A stretch of DNA of 64,000 nt from Chthoniobacter flavus Ellin428. GTDB lineage: Bacteria; Verrucomicrobiota; Verrucomicrobiia; Chthoniobacterales; Chthoniobacteraceae. The stretch covers positions 124,001 to 188,000 of the forward strand of contig NZ_ABVL01000007.1 of the NCBI RefSeq assembly GCF_000173075.1, given 5' to 3'. This document shows positions 9,897 through 18,681 of the stretch, in pieces; positions within the stretch are counted from its first letter, which is position 1, and every line of letters begins with the position of its first letter. The translations under genes and the position numbers were made by a program. The notes beneath the pieces were generated by a model. That model saw nothing but the letters and a program-made list of their open reading frames with translations. It was not told where the DNA came from and did not search any database.

Positions 9897-9911
9897 ACTT
9901 TTTACAGCCCT

Positions 9912-11036
9912 TTAGACCTTTCGGAGCAGTGTCGTCAGGACACTGAGGAAATAGTCGATATCCTTTTGCGTGTTGTAACCGTGCACGGCGATACGGATTC
10001 GTCCGGCATTGTGCATCACGTGGATGTTTTCGTTTTCCAGGGCGGCGTGCAATTCGGTGCTGCGTGAATCCTGGAAAGCGAGGATGCCGCTGCCGTTCCA
10101 GCGGCACATCGGCTTCACTCCCAGCGCGCGGACGCCGGCTTCGGCGGCGGCGACGAGCGGGTCCGCATGGGCGGCGATATTCTTGATTCCCACGGCTTCG
10201 AGATAGCGTAGGGAGGCATTCAGCGCGTAGAGCGCGACGAAATTTGGCATGCCCACGGAAAAGCTCGCCGCACCGGATTTGCTAACCGCCCGTTCAAAGC
10301 GATCGGTGTCGAAGGCGTTTTGCAAATGATACCAGCCACCCGCATGCGTGGTGAGTCGCGCGCCGCTTGTCGCGGGAATGCCAATGATGCCGCCGCCGTG
10401 GATACCGAGCGTCCACTTGTGCGTGCTGGAGATGAGAATATCCGCGCCGGCGCAGTCGAGCACCACGCGCCCGAAGGCCTGGGTGATGTCCACGGAGATC
10501 AGCGCATTCGGAGCGAGCCGCCGCACCATGTCGTGGAAAGGCGTCCAATCGATCCGATGACCATTGTAGAAACTGACCAGCGAGACCTGTACCAGCTTGG
10601 TGCGCTCGTTGAGCAACACAGCGAGATGGTTGGCATCCAGCGCGCCGTCCACCGCATTCCAGACGCGCAGGACCGGCTTCTCCGGCGACCGCAGCCACGG
10701 TGTGACCCCGGCGGGAAAATCCAAATCGGTCACCACCACTTCATCGTTGCTGCCGAGTTGCAGTGCGGAGGCGAGAAGATTGTAGGCCTCGGAGCTGCAG
10801 GAGCAGAATGCGACCTCAGATGTCCGCAAACCGAGCAGACGGGCGGTCACTTCGCGGCAGCCTTCGACCTGGGCAAAATGGGCGTCGCGGCCTTTCATGC
10901 CCTTCTGCTTGTCGTGCCAATACGCGGCGATGGCCTCGCCGGTTTGGCGGGGCGGGATGCTCTCCGCCGCGGTGTTGAGATAAGTCATCCCGGACAGCGT
11001 GGAGAAGTCGTGCAGGCGGGTGGATTCAGTCAGCAT
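9912..11036 (-). CDS. Class V aminotransferase (PLP-dependent, cysteine desulfurase-like)
   Basis: Fold-type I PLP enzyme of 374 residues. The Schiff-base lysine is K207 in SSTHKWT; D183 and Q186 (SVDITQAFG) contact the cofactor ring and O3'; the N terminus has TYLNTAAESIPP. The family includes cysteine desulfurases, isopenicillin-N epimerase-like proteins and small-molecule aminotransferases; no catalytic cysteine loop of IscS/SufS type is obvious, so desulfurase activity is doubtful. It is the third gene of a minus-strand group SDR -> MFS -> aminotransferase -> amidohydrolase with short gaps, which suggests uptake and conversion of one small amino or keto compound. Confidence 0.82.
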   Translation of the reverse strand: MLTESTRLHDFSTLSGMTYLNTAAESIPPRQTGEAIAAYWHDKQKGMKGRDAHFAQVEGCREVTARLLGLRTSEVAFCSCSSEAYNLLASALQLGSNDEVVVTDLDFPAGVTPWLRSPEKPVLRVWNAVDGALDANHLAVLLNERTKLVQVSLVSFYNGHRIDWTPFHDMVRRLAPNALISVDITQAFGRVVLDCAGADILISSTHKWTLGIHGGGIIGIPATSGARLTTHAGGWYHLQNAFDTDRFERAVSKSGAASFSVGMPNFVALYALNASLRYLEAVGIKNIAAHADPLVAAAEAGVRALGVKPMCRWNGSGILAFQDSRSTELHAALENENIHVMHNAGRIRIAVHGYNTQKDIDYFLSVLTTLLRKV

Positions 11037-11050
11037 AGATTCAGTTGGGT

Positions 11051-12303
11051 TCAGCGGGATTCATTCTCCGGATTGTGGCGCCAGAAGATGAGCATGGCGG
11101 CCAGGGCGACACACGGCACCCAGCCGATGAGCGAGATCCCGAGATCGAAGGAATGCGTCTGGTCGACCAGACGGCCGAAGTATTTTTGCAGGGGTGAAGC
11201 GACCAGCCAGCCGATCGCCGAAAGCAACCCGGTCGCCTTGCCCACATGCCGGGCGCTCAATTCCTGGGTGAACGAATAGTAGCAGGGGAACAAACCCAGC
11301 GCCGCGGCGCCGACGACATACAGCATGAGGAGGAGCAGAGTCCCCTTGGACAACAGGCCAGTGACACTCGTCAGCGCCGTAATCGCGGAACACACGCCGA
11401 ACACCCAGAGCCGCGCGCGGTGCGAATCGCCGCGGCGGCGCGTGAGCCACAGCGCGGCCGCACCGGAAAGCAGGCAGCCGATATCGGTCGCGATGTAAAA
11501 GCCGGAGCTGATGAGCAGGGCATCGGCTTCCGAATAGTGGCGGCCCTGCTGGAGGAATTTCGTGAGCCAGGCGCGAATGATGTGCCAGATGATGTTGATC
11601 GCGATGACCATCACGACCAGCGCCCAGAAACGCCGGTCGCGATAGATCTCGCGCCACCACGCGAATGCGCTGGGCGCATCGCTGGTCTTTACCTGGACCA
11701 CCGCGAAATCGCCGTGCCGGACGCTGGCCAGCCACGCCACAATCCAGACGAGGCCGAGCGCACCGATCATCATGAACGCCGGCCGCCAGGCGCCGACCGC
11801 CGGATTTCCCGCGACCATGAAACGCAGGATCAGCGGCGTGAAGATCGCGCCGAGCGAGGCGCCGCTTTGGAGAACGCTGTTGCCGAGCGAGCGTTGTCCG
11901 CCGGAGAGGAGCGCCTGCGTCGTGCGCAACGCGCAGGGCCATTGGCCCGATTCAAAAAAGCCAAGCAGCCCGCGACAAGCCAGCATCGGCAGGTAGCCAT
12001 GGGTCATACCGGAGAGAAAACCGGTCGCGGACCAACCGAGCAGGACGAGTGGATAGAGCCAGCGGACACTAATGACATCCGCGAGAATGCCGAGAACGAG
12101 TGAGCCGGCGGCGAACCCCCAGCCGAAGGCGAACTCGATATCGCCGTACTGTTCCTGGTTGAGGTGAAACTCATCGGTGATGCGCTGGCCACGCTGGCCA
12201 GCGTCTGCCGGTCCATGTAATTCAGCGTGGTGGCTAGCAGGAGCAGAGCGGTGATCCACCATTTCCAGTGGGTGCTGCGCGGGGGAGACGCTTCGCGATT
12301 CAC
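11051..12303 (-). pseudogene. MFS transporter (sugar-acid/anion symporter type), frameshifted
   Basis: Major facilitator transporter resembling hexuronate/anion:cation symporters. The N terminus, from a GTG at 12303, reads WKWWITALLLLATTLNYMDRQTLASVAS with helix 1 and the conserved NYMDR motif, then loses frame. The remainder (RITDEFHLNQEQYGDIEFAFGWGFAAGSLVLG ... HNPENESR) is in the frame ending at 11051. The 1253-base span is one base short; adding one C near 12183-12186 restores ...ASVASRITDEF. The joined product would be about 417 residues with 12 helices. Located 8 bases after the SDR gene and 14 bases before the aminotransferase gene, so probably the uptake component of that group. Confidence 0.8.
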
Positions 12304-12311
12304 TCGGCTTT

Positions 12312-13064
12312 TTAGTAAGTGGCCCGCCCGCCGGAAAGATCGAAGACCGCGCCGGTGGTGAAGGAGCAGTCTTCCGAACTGAGCCACGCTACCAACGCCG
12401 CGGCTTCTTCCGTTTTCCCGAAACGGCCCATGGGGATTTTCGAGAGCATGTAATCGATGTGCGTCTGCGCCATCTGTTTCAGGATATCGGTGGCGATGAC
12501 CGCGGGAGTCACGCAGTTCACCACGACATTGCTGGTCGCCAGTTCCTTGCCGAGCGATTTGGTCAGCGAGATGACACCGGCTTTCGAGGCACTATAGTGC
12601 GCGGCGTTGGGATTGCCCTCCTTGCCCGCGATCGAGGCGATATTGACGATGCGCCCGTAGCCATTGCGGAGCAGATGTGGGATGACGGCGCGGCAGCAGT
12701 GGAAGGGTCCGTTGAGATTGATGTCGAGGACCCGGCGCCATTCCTTGGGATCGGTCTCCCATGTCTTCGCATTCGTCCCGGCGATACCGGCGTTGTTGAC
12801 GAGAATGTCGAGTTTGCCCAAGGCCGCGGCTGTAGCGGCTGCGGCGGCTTCGATGGATTCGGCGTTGGTGACGTCCGTCACCGCGGTGTGGACCGTGCCG
12901 AGGGCTTTCAATTCCTCCGTTGCCTGGGCGAGAGCCGTCGCATCCATATCCCATAGCGAAACGCGGGCGCCGGATTGGAGGAGACGGGTAGCGATGGCGA
13001 GGCCGATGCCGCGAGCGCCGCCAGTGACGATGGCGCAACGGCCAGTAAGGTCGATGTGATTCAA
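12312..13064 (-). CDS. SDR family NAD(P)-dependent oxidoreductase
   Basis: Classical short-chain dehydrogenase/reductase, 250 residues. The Rossmann motif GGARGIG is at 15-21, NNAG at 90-93 and the catalytic S144, Y157, K161 (YSASK) are intact. An acidic D39 after beta-2 (LWDMDA) suggests NAD(H) preference. Related enzymes include FabG-like and sugar/polyol dehydrogenases. It is the first gene of the SDR-MFS-aminotransferase-amidohydrolase group, so a catabolic dehydrogenase is more likely than fatty-acid synthesis. It follows the DUF1501 gene by 19 bases and may be co-transcribed with the upstream ECF operon. Confidence 0.88.
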   Translation of the reverse strand: MNHIDLTGRCAIVTGGARGIGLAIATRLLQSGARVSLWDMDATALAQATEELKALGTVHTAVTDVTNAESIEAAAAATAAALGKLDILVNNAGIAGTNAKTWETDPKEWRRVLDINLNGPFHCCRAVIPHLLRNGYGRIVNIASIAGKEGNPNAAHYSASKAGVISLTKSLGKELATSNVVVNCVTPAVIATDILKQMAQTHIDYMLSKIPMGRFGKTEEAAALVAWLSSEDCSFTTGAVFDLSGGRATY

Positions 13065-13083
13065 GAGTTCCGGGGGTGGAGAG

Positions 13084-14505
13084 TTAAGCGATGATTTCCT
13101 TTACCACGCGGCCTTCCACATCCGTGAGCCGGAAATCGCGACCAGCGTAACGGTAAGTCAGTTTTTCGTGATTCATGCCGAGCAGATGAAGGATCGTGGC
13201 GTGCAGGTCGTGGATGTGGACTTTGTCCTGTTGGGCAAAGTAGCCGTAATCATCCGTCGCCCCGTAGGCGATGCCCGGTTTCACGCCCGCGCCAGCCATC
13301 CACATGGTGAAGCCGTGCGGATTATGATCGCGACCGTCGCCGCCCTGCGCAGTCGGAGTGCGGCCGAATTCGCCGCCCCACAGCACCAGCGTATCTTCCA
13401 ATAAACCGCGCTCCTTCAGGTCCCGCAGGAAACCGGCGATCGGTTTGTCCACTTCGGCCGCATTCTTGGTGTGGCCCTTAAAAAGCGCGCTGTGCTGGTC
13501 CCACTGCACCTCGCCGTCGCTATGTGTGACTTGCACGAAACGCACGCCGCGCTCGAGAAAGCGGCGGGCCATCAGGCACTGATGGCCAAAGTTGGCGGTC
13601 ACTTTGTTATCGAGCCCGTACATCCGCTTCGTGGCCTCGCTCTCGCCATTGATGTCCTGGGCCTCGGGCATCGTGCTCTGCATGCGATAGGCGAGCTCGA
13701 AAGAATTGATGCGCCCTTCCAAGGCGAGATCCGGGCCGGTGAGTTCGAGATGTTCGCGGTTGAGCTTGGCGATGTAGTCGAGTTGCTTGCGCTGCTCCTC
13801 TCCGCTGAGCAAGTCATTGCGAATGTGCCGCACGAGCGCTTTATCCGCGGGAATGCTGGCGTTGCCGATCGGGGTGCCCTGGCAATAAGCGGGCAGGAAA
13901 GCGGCGCCCCAATTATTCACGCCGCCGTGGGCCAGCGTCGGGCAGATGGTAATGAAGCCGGGCAGATTTTCATTCTCCGAGCCGAGGCCGTAGAGCACCC
14001 AGGAGCCCATGCTTGGGCGAATCTGCGTGTCGCTGCCGGTGTGCAGCTTGAGGCAGGCGCCGCCGTGGGCGGGATTGGTGCCATATACGGAGCGCAGGAT
14101 GCAGAGATCATCCACGCACTGCGCGACATTCGGGAAGAGCTCGCTGACGGGAAGCCCGCTCTGGCCGTATTGCTTGAAGCTCCATGGCGATTTCAAAAGC
14201 TTGCCCGTCTGGGCAAACTGCACCCGCGGCTGCTCGTAAGGATAAGGCTTGCCGTCATCGCGCTGGAGAAGCGGCTTCGGGTCGAAGGTATCCACGTGGC
14301 TCGGCCCGCCTTTCATGAAGAGAAAGACCACGCGTTTGGCCCGCGCGGGAAACTGCGGTTGCTTCGGAGCGAGCGGATTCGGGATGACTTCCGCCTGTGC
14401 CTTTTCGCGGCCGAGCAAACCTTGCAAGGCGACATAACCAAAGCCGGCCGCGGCGCGCTGCAGCATACTTCGACGAGTGAGAGGAGCGAAGGGTTGGGGC
14501 GTCAT
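13084..14505 (-). CDS. DUF1501 family secreted protein
   Basis: Third DUF1501 protein of the window and the only one in the usual setting, directly after a DUF1549/DUF1553 gene (4 bases apart). 473 residues. The N terminus TRRSMLQRAAAGFGYVALQGLLG is a Tat signal. Landmarks: FLFMKGGPSHVDTFDPKP, YGTNPAHGGACLKLHTGSD, FGHQCLMARRFLERGVRFVQVTHSDG, LWGGEFGRTPTAQGGDGRDHNPHGFTMWMAG. The C terminus GRDFRLTDVEGRVVKEIIA is typical. The fold resembles sulfatases/alkaline phosphatase, but no enzyme activity has been assigned to my knowledge. It probably acts with its DUF1549/DUF1553 partner outside the inner membrane. Confidence 0.9.
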   Translation of the reverse strand: MTPQPFAPLTRRSMLQRAAAGFGYVALQGLLGREKAQAEVIPNPLAPKQPQFPARAKRVVFLFMKGGPSHVDTFDPKPLLQRDDGKPYPYEQPRVQFAQTGKLLKSPWSFKQYGQSGLPVSELFPNVAQCVDDLCILRSVYGTNPAHGGACLKLHTGSDTQIRPSMGSWVLYGLGSENENLPGFITICPTLAHGGVNNWGAAFLPAYCQGTPIGNASIPADKALVRHIRNDLLSGEEQRKQLDYIAKLNREHLELTGPDLALEGRINSFELAYRMQSTMPEAQDINGESEATKRMYGLDNKVTANFGHQCLMARRFLERGVRFVQVTHSDGEVQWDQHSALFKGHTKNAAEVDKPIAGFLRDLKERGLLEDTLVLWGGEFGRTPTAQGGDGRDHNPHGFTMWMAGAGVKPGIAYGATDDYGYFAQQDKVHIHDLHATILHLLGMNHEKLTYRYAGRDFRLTDVEGRVVKEIIA

Positions 14506-14509
14506 AATG

Positions 14510-17215
14510 TTACCTCAGGTAGATGAACTCGTTGGCGGCGTAGAGGGCCTGGCAAAAGATCGCCCACGCGCGCTCCGGCGACTCCGTGGTGCGGAATTCG
14601 CGGACCATGGCGAGCGCATCCGCAAGCTCGTGATCCTTGGGCGGCCGGCTGAAAAGCATCTGGTAAGCTTGCTGCACGCGCCCTTCATCGCTGGGGATGG
14701 GCGCCAGCTTCACAGCGAGGCGCTGGCTGCTTTCCATGACTACCGGTGCGTTCATCATGATGAGCGCCTGCGGAGCGATGACGGTGCTGTTGCGGCTGCC
14801 GGTGGGCATCGTCGGATCCGGATAATCGTATTGCTCCAGCATGTTGTAGAGATGGTTGCGAATTACCGGGAGATAGAGCGCGCGGCGCGGACTCTCGTAG
14901 GTGGTGGCGTCCTTGCTGGTGTGATTGAAAACGAACTCGCGATTGTGCAGCGGGATGGTCTTGCCGCCGATCGTCATATCGAGCCAGCCGCAAGTGTAGA
15001 GCATGGCATCGCGGATTTCCTCCGCTTCGAGGCGCTGGATATTGGCGTGCCAGAGCAGGTGATTCTCGGGATCGATGATGCGTGGATCGACTTTGTCCGA
15101 CGGAGAAAAGCTGACCGTGCTGGCCTGCTGATAGACCGCCGATTTCATGATGAGCCGGTGCAGGTCTTTGATCGACCAGCCGTTCTCGATGAAATTGCGC
15201 GCCAGCCAGTCGAGCAATTCCGGGTGCGAAGGCCGCGCGCCGAGTTCGCCGAAGTTATCCGTGCTGGCGACGATGCCTTGACCGAAATGCCAGCGCCAGA
15301 CGCGGTTCACGATGACGCGTGCGGTGAGCGGATGCTCGCTGCTAGCCATCCATTCGGCGAGTTCCAGGCGCCCGCTGTGCTTGGCGGGCAGAATCGGCTT
15401 GGTGAAGGTCGTGCGCATCACTTCAGGAAAGCCACGCTCCACGGGTTCGCCGAGGGTGAGATAGCTGCCGCGCAAATGGATGGGCAGCGTCTTGAGAATC
15501 TTGCCATCGGTCACGCTCATCAACGCGGGGAGATCGGGGCCTTTCTCCTCGAACTCGGTGACCTCCGTGGTCATCGCGGCGATCTGGGCGAGCGTCGCTT
15601 TATCGAGAATGTCTTCGTCCTTGGCCGGGAGGCCAAGGAAGCCCTTCAAATCGGTGAGCGCGGCGTAGGCTTCACCTTTCTTCGTGGCGAGCGCCTCGGC
15701 AAAAACCGCGTCGTAATGCTCGTGCAGGGCGACACCGTCGTGGCCGGGCGCCAGATCCCGCCATACGTTGAAGAACGGCACCGTCGGATGCAGATCGAGA
15801 TACTGGCGGCAGGAGAGCAGGATATTGGCATCCAGATCGTGGGCCTTGGCCACCGGCATGGCATCGAGCAGCTTGGGCTTTTCCGGCAGGAATGCGGCGG
15901 CGACGAGGTAGTCGGTGGCACGCTTTTCCAAGGGCTCATGGATCTCGCGGCGTGCCTTGGTCGAGATGGCGGTGATCTTCGCTTTCCGCGCTTTGACTTC
16001 CTCGTCGTATTTCTTTTTCTCCGCGATCTGCTCGGGAGTGGCGAGGGAGTGCTCGTACCAGAATTTGATCGCGCCCATCTTCTCGTCGGCAAGGTTGCGG
16101 GTGCTGCGGAAGATGGCGGCCATCGCGTAGTAATCCGCCTGCCGGATGGGATCGAATTTGTGATCGTGGCAACGCGCGCAGCCGATGGTCATGCCCATGA
16201 AGGCCTTGCCGATCGTGTCCATCTGCTCGTCGATGATGTCCATCTCGAGCTTCTGCATGTCGGGTTCGGCGAGCACGCGAGCGCCGAGGGCGAGGAAGCC
16301 GGTGCCGGTCATCGCATCCTCGCTATAGGGCAGGAGGTCGCCGGCGATTTGCTCGATCACGAATTGGTTGAACGGCTTGTCCGTGTTGAAGGAACGAACG
16401 ACGTAGTCGCGATAACGCCAGGCGTTGCCGAAGGCGATGTTTTCGTCCATGCCGTTTGAATCCGCGTAACGGGCGACATCGAGCCAGTGACGTCCCCAAC
16501 GTTCGCCGTATTGCGGCGAAGCAAGCAGGCGGTCGACGACTTTGTCGAAGGCCTCGGGCGAATTGTCGGCGAGGAAATCCGCGACTTCTTTCGGCGTCGG
16601 GGGCAGGCCGATTAAATCGTAGGTCGCGCGGCGAATCAGAGTGCGCTTGTCCGCCGGCGGCGCGGGAACAAGACCTTCCTTCTTCAGCTTCGCCTGGATG
16701 AAAGCATCGATGGGAGAAGTGGCCCCCTCCACCTTGGGCGGCTCGACTTGGGCAATCGGCGTGAAGCTCCAGAATTTCCGGCCTTCCTCGATGTCGATGA
16801 CGCGGCCTTTCTTCGCCACGATCGGCGCGGTGCGCGGGTCGGGCGCGCCCATCTTCACCCATTCTTCCAACGTCTTGACCTCCTCCGCCGAAAGCTGACG
16901 CTTCGGCGGCATCTGCAGGTCGTGATCCTGGTAGCGTACCGCGCTAATAAGCAGGCTCTTCTCGGGGTCGCCGGGGACGAGGGCCGGCCCAGTGTCGCCG
17001 CCCTTGAGCGTGGACGCGGCGGAGTCGAGCGCGAGGCCGCCCTTGGTTTTCTTTTCCACGCTGTGGCACTCGTAGCAGCGATTCGCGAGGATGGGGCGAA
17101 TTTGCTTTTCGAAGAATTCCGTCTGCTGTGTGGTCGGTTGGGCGGCGACGAGCGGGCTCGTCGCGGCGGCAGCCACGAGCAGGAACGCGGAGAGGGAGAA
17201 GGAACTCGGCTTCAT
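14510..17215 (-). CDS. Cytochrome c-like (PSCyt1)/DUF1549/DUF1553 secreted protein
   Basis: Large exported protein typical of Planctomycetes and Verrucomicrobia, 901 residues from MKPSSFSLSAF; the start at 17215 overlaps the preceding stop as ATGA. A Sec signal peptide (FLLVAAAATSPLVAA) is followed by a cytochrome-like motif CYECH (C47, C50, H51), so haem binding is plausible. Then DUF1549 (IDAFIQAKL, LIRRATYDLIGLPPTPKEV, YGERWGRHWLDVARYADSNG, about residues 170-380) and DUF1553 (ARVIVNRVWRWHFGQGIV, FGELGARPSHPELLDWLA, about 600-870). These proteins are co-encoded with DUF1501 and thought to take part in oxidation or uptake of complex carbon compounds, but this is not proven. Confidence 0.9.
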   Translation of the reverse strand: MKPSSFSLSAFLLVAAAATSPLVAAQPTTQQTEFFEKQIRPILANRCYECHSVEKKTKGGLALDSAASTLKGGDTGPALVPGDPEKSLLISAVRYQDHDLQMPPKRQLSAEEVKTLEEWVKMGAPDPRTAPIVAKKGRVIDIEEGRKFWSFTPIAQVEPPKVEGATSPIDAFIQAKLKKEGLVPAPPADKRTLIRRATYDLIGLPPTPKEVADFLADNSPEAFDKVVDRLLASPQYGERWGRHWLDVARYADSNGMDENIAFGNAWRYRDYVVRSFNTDKPFNQFVIEQIAGDLLPYSEDAMTGTGFLALGARVLAEPDMQKLEMDIIDEQMDTIGKAFMGMTIGCARCHDHKFDPIRQADYYAMAAIFRSTRNLADEKMGAIKFWYEHSLATPEQIAEKKKYDEEVKARKAKITAISTKARREIHEPLEKRATDYLVAAAFLPEKPKLLDAMPVAKAHDLDANILLSCRQYLDLHPTVPFFNVWRDLAPGHDGVALHEHYDAVFAEALATKKGEAYAALTDLKGFLGLPAKDEDILDKATLAQIAAMTTEVTEFEEKGPDLPALMSVTDGKILKTLPIHLRGSYLTLGEPVERGFPEVMRTTFTKPILPAKHSGRLELAEWMASSEHPLTARVIVNRVWRWHFGQGIVASTDNFGELGARPSHPELLDWLARNFIENGWSIKDLHRLIMKSAVYQQASTVSFSPSDKVDPRIIDPENHLLWHANIQRLEAEEIRDAMLYTCGWLDMTIGGKTIPLHNREFVFNHTSKDATTYESPRRALYLPVIRNHLYNMLEQYDYPDPTMPTGSRNSTVIAPQALIMMNAPVVMESSQRLAVKLAPIPSDEGRVQQAYQMLFSRPPKDHELADALAMVREFRTTESPERAWAIFCQALYAANEFIYLR

Positions 17216-18681
17216 GGGATTTCCGGTCGGAGCAGGGGACTCGACATGGTCAACGTCGAGCCGTTGGCGGTGTGCTGGTGGACGGTGATGAGATCCAGGG
17301 TTTTCGGTTTTCCCGGCAGCGGGATTTCGCCGGCAAAGGTCGCTGGCCCGGTCTGATGCATCGGCGCGCTTTCCCACGCGTCGTACTCCATGGCGAGGGT
17401 ATAATCGGGATGCCGGTTCACCGACCACCATAGATCGTTTTTCTGCGGCTCGGCTTTATCGGGGAAGGTAACGGTGACCTGCAGCCGATGCGCGGCGTTG
17501 TCCCAATGCGAAGTTACCTTCGGTGGCGCGATCATCGGCCGGGCGTGGAAGAAATGATGCTCGGCGAAGGCGTAGAGATTTTCATCCACCTCGGGCAGCG
17601 AGCCGACTTGCTTCAAAAATCCGGCCGCTTTCGCGCCGCCATGCTGGCCACCGGGCACGACATAGACCGGCAGTTCCGGGAAACGTCGGCCGAGTTCGCG
17701 CAGTCCGGGGCCGACGTTGTCGTTGGAGCCTTCGTTGTAGAAAATCTCGACGCCACGCTTTTGCAGCGCCGGCAGATAATTAGTGGTGCGGCATACTTCC
17801 CAAGCCAGGGTGCTCGCGGCCTTGATTTCATCATCCGTCCAGCCCGCGCCCCGCGCTTCGGCGAGGGTGATGCGCTCGTCGGCCCGAATCTTTTCACGAT
17901 TCGTCAGGGAATCGACCGCGGCCGTCGGAACATTGGGGAGCTTGCCCGCGCCGGTGTCGGCGAGGAATTGCTCGTTCGCCTTGGTGATTTCCGCAGGGCG
18001 CGTGCCTTCCACATACGGCCCGCCGGGCGGATCGATGATCGGCGCCACGACCGGCAGGATGGCAGTGATGCGCTCGTCCGCGATGCCTGCCGCCGCCGTG
18101 GCGACGCCCCGCTTGGAGCCGCCGGTGGCGATGACTTTCACCGGTTGAAAAACATCCTTCTCCGCGGCTGCCGCGGTCAGCGCACGAATATCGCTCATGC
18201 CCCAAATCCACGCCGGCGTGTAGCGGGCATCCTTGCTCTTGAGGAAATGTTCCTTCATCCCCACATCGAGTTTGCCGACCGGCTCCATGGCATCGACGGT
18301 GGTCATGCCGATGAGGGCAATGCCCACGCCTTTTTCTTTGAGCAACCGGAGCATCGCGCCCGAGGGAGAGGCGGGTTTCGTCAGGTCCAATCCGCAATTG
18401 CCGATGATGACGTTCTGGCAAGGTCCGCCGGTCGTGGGTGCGAGCAGCGTTACGGGCAGCCGCACTTTTTGTCCGGGCCACCATTCGCACACGGTGATCT
18501 CGACGAGCTTCTGCCGGATCGAGGCGTCCTTCGCCCACGGTTTCCAGTCTTGAATGACGCGGGTCTCCAGCGAGGAGGTGTCACGGGCAGCGGCCATGTC
18601 GTAATGGCCGGCGGTGATCTCCGCGCGCAGCGGAGCAAAGGAACAGACAAAGGTGAGGGTGAGGAGGGGGAGCAGTTTCAT
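17212..18681 (-). CDS. PqaA-like (PhoPQ-activated) secreted alpha/beta hydrolase
   Basis: Exported protein of 489 residues with a Sec signal (LLPLLTLTFVCSFAPLRA). The core resembles the PhoPQ-activated pathogenicity-related family, an alpha/beta-hydrolase fold: IATGGSKRGVATAAAG carries the nucleophile-elbow serine, then ITAILPVVAPIIDPP, EIFYNEGSNDNVGP and VPGGQHGG with a plausible catalytic His. The C-terminal region (LQVTVTFPDKAEP...WSVNRHPDYTLAMEYDAWESAPM) is a beta-sandwich as in that family. The substrate may be an ester or peptide; an acetylxylan-esterase-like role is an alternative. It overlaps its neighbours on both sides by ATGA, so it is an integral member of the sigma/FecR operon. 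Confidence 0.72.
   Translation of the reverse strand: MKLLPLLTLTFVCSFAPLRAEITAGHYDMAAARDTSSLETRVIQDWKPWAKDASIRQKLVEITVCEWWPGQKVRLPVTLLAPTTGGPCQNVIIGNCGLDLTKPASPSGAMLRLLKEKGVGIALIGMTTVDAMEPVGKLDVGMKEHFLKSKDARYTPAWIWGMSDIRALTAAAAEKDVFQPVKVIATGGSKRGVATAAAGIADERITAILPVVAPIIDPPGGPYVEGTRPAEITKANEQFLADTGAGKLPNVPTAAVDSLTNREKIRADERITLAEARGAGWTDDEIKAASTLAWEVCRTTNYLPALQKRGVEIFYNEGSNDNVGPGLRELGRRFPELPVYVVPGGQHGGAKAAGFLKQVGSLPEVDENLYAFAEHHFFHARPMIAPPKVTSHWDNAAHRLQVTVTFPDKAEPQKNDLWWSVNRHPDYTLAMEYDAWESAPMHQTGPATFAGEIPLPGKPKTLDLITVHQHTANGSTLTMSSPLLRPEIP

Noticed and set aside
14477..16459. Long plus-strand open frame (660 codons)
   Set aside because: It lies opposite the DUF1549/DUF1553 gene, whose domains are clear; high GC makes long antisense frames common, and this one has no recognisable motifs.
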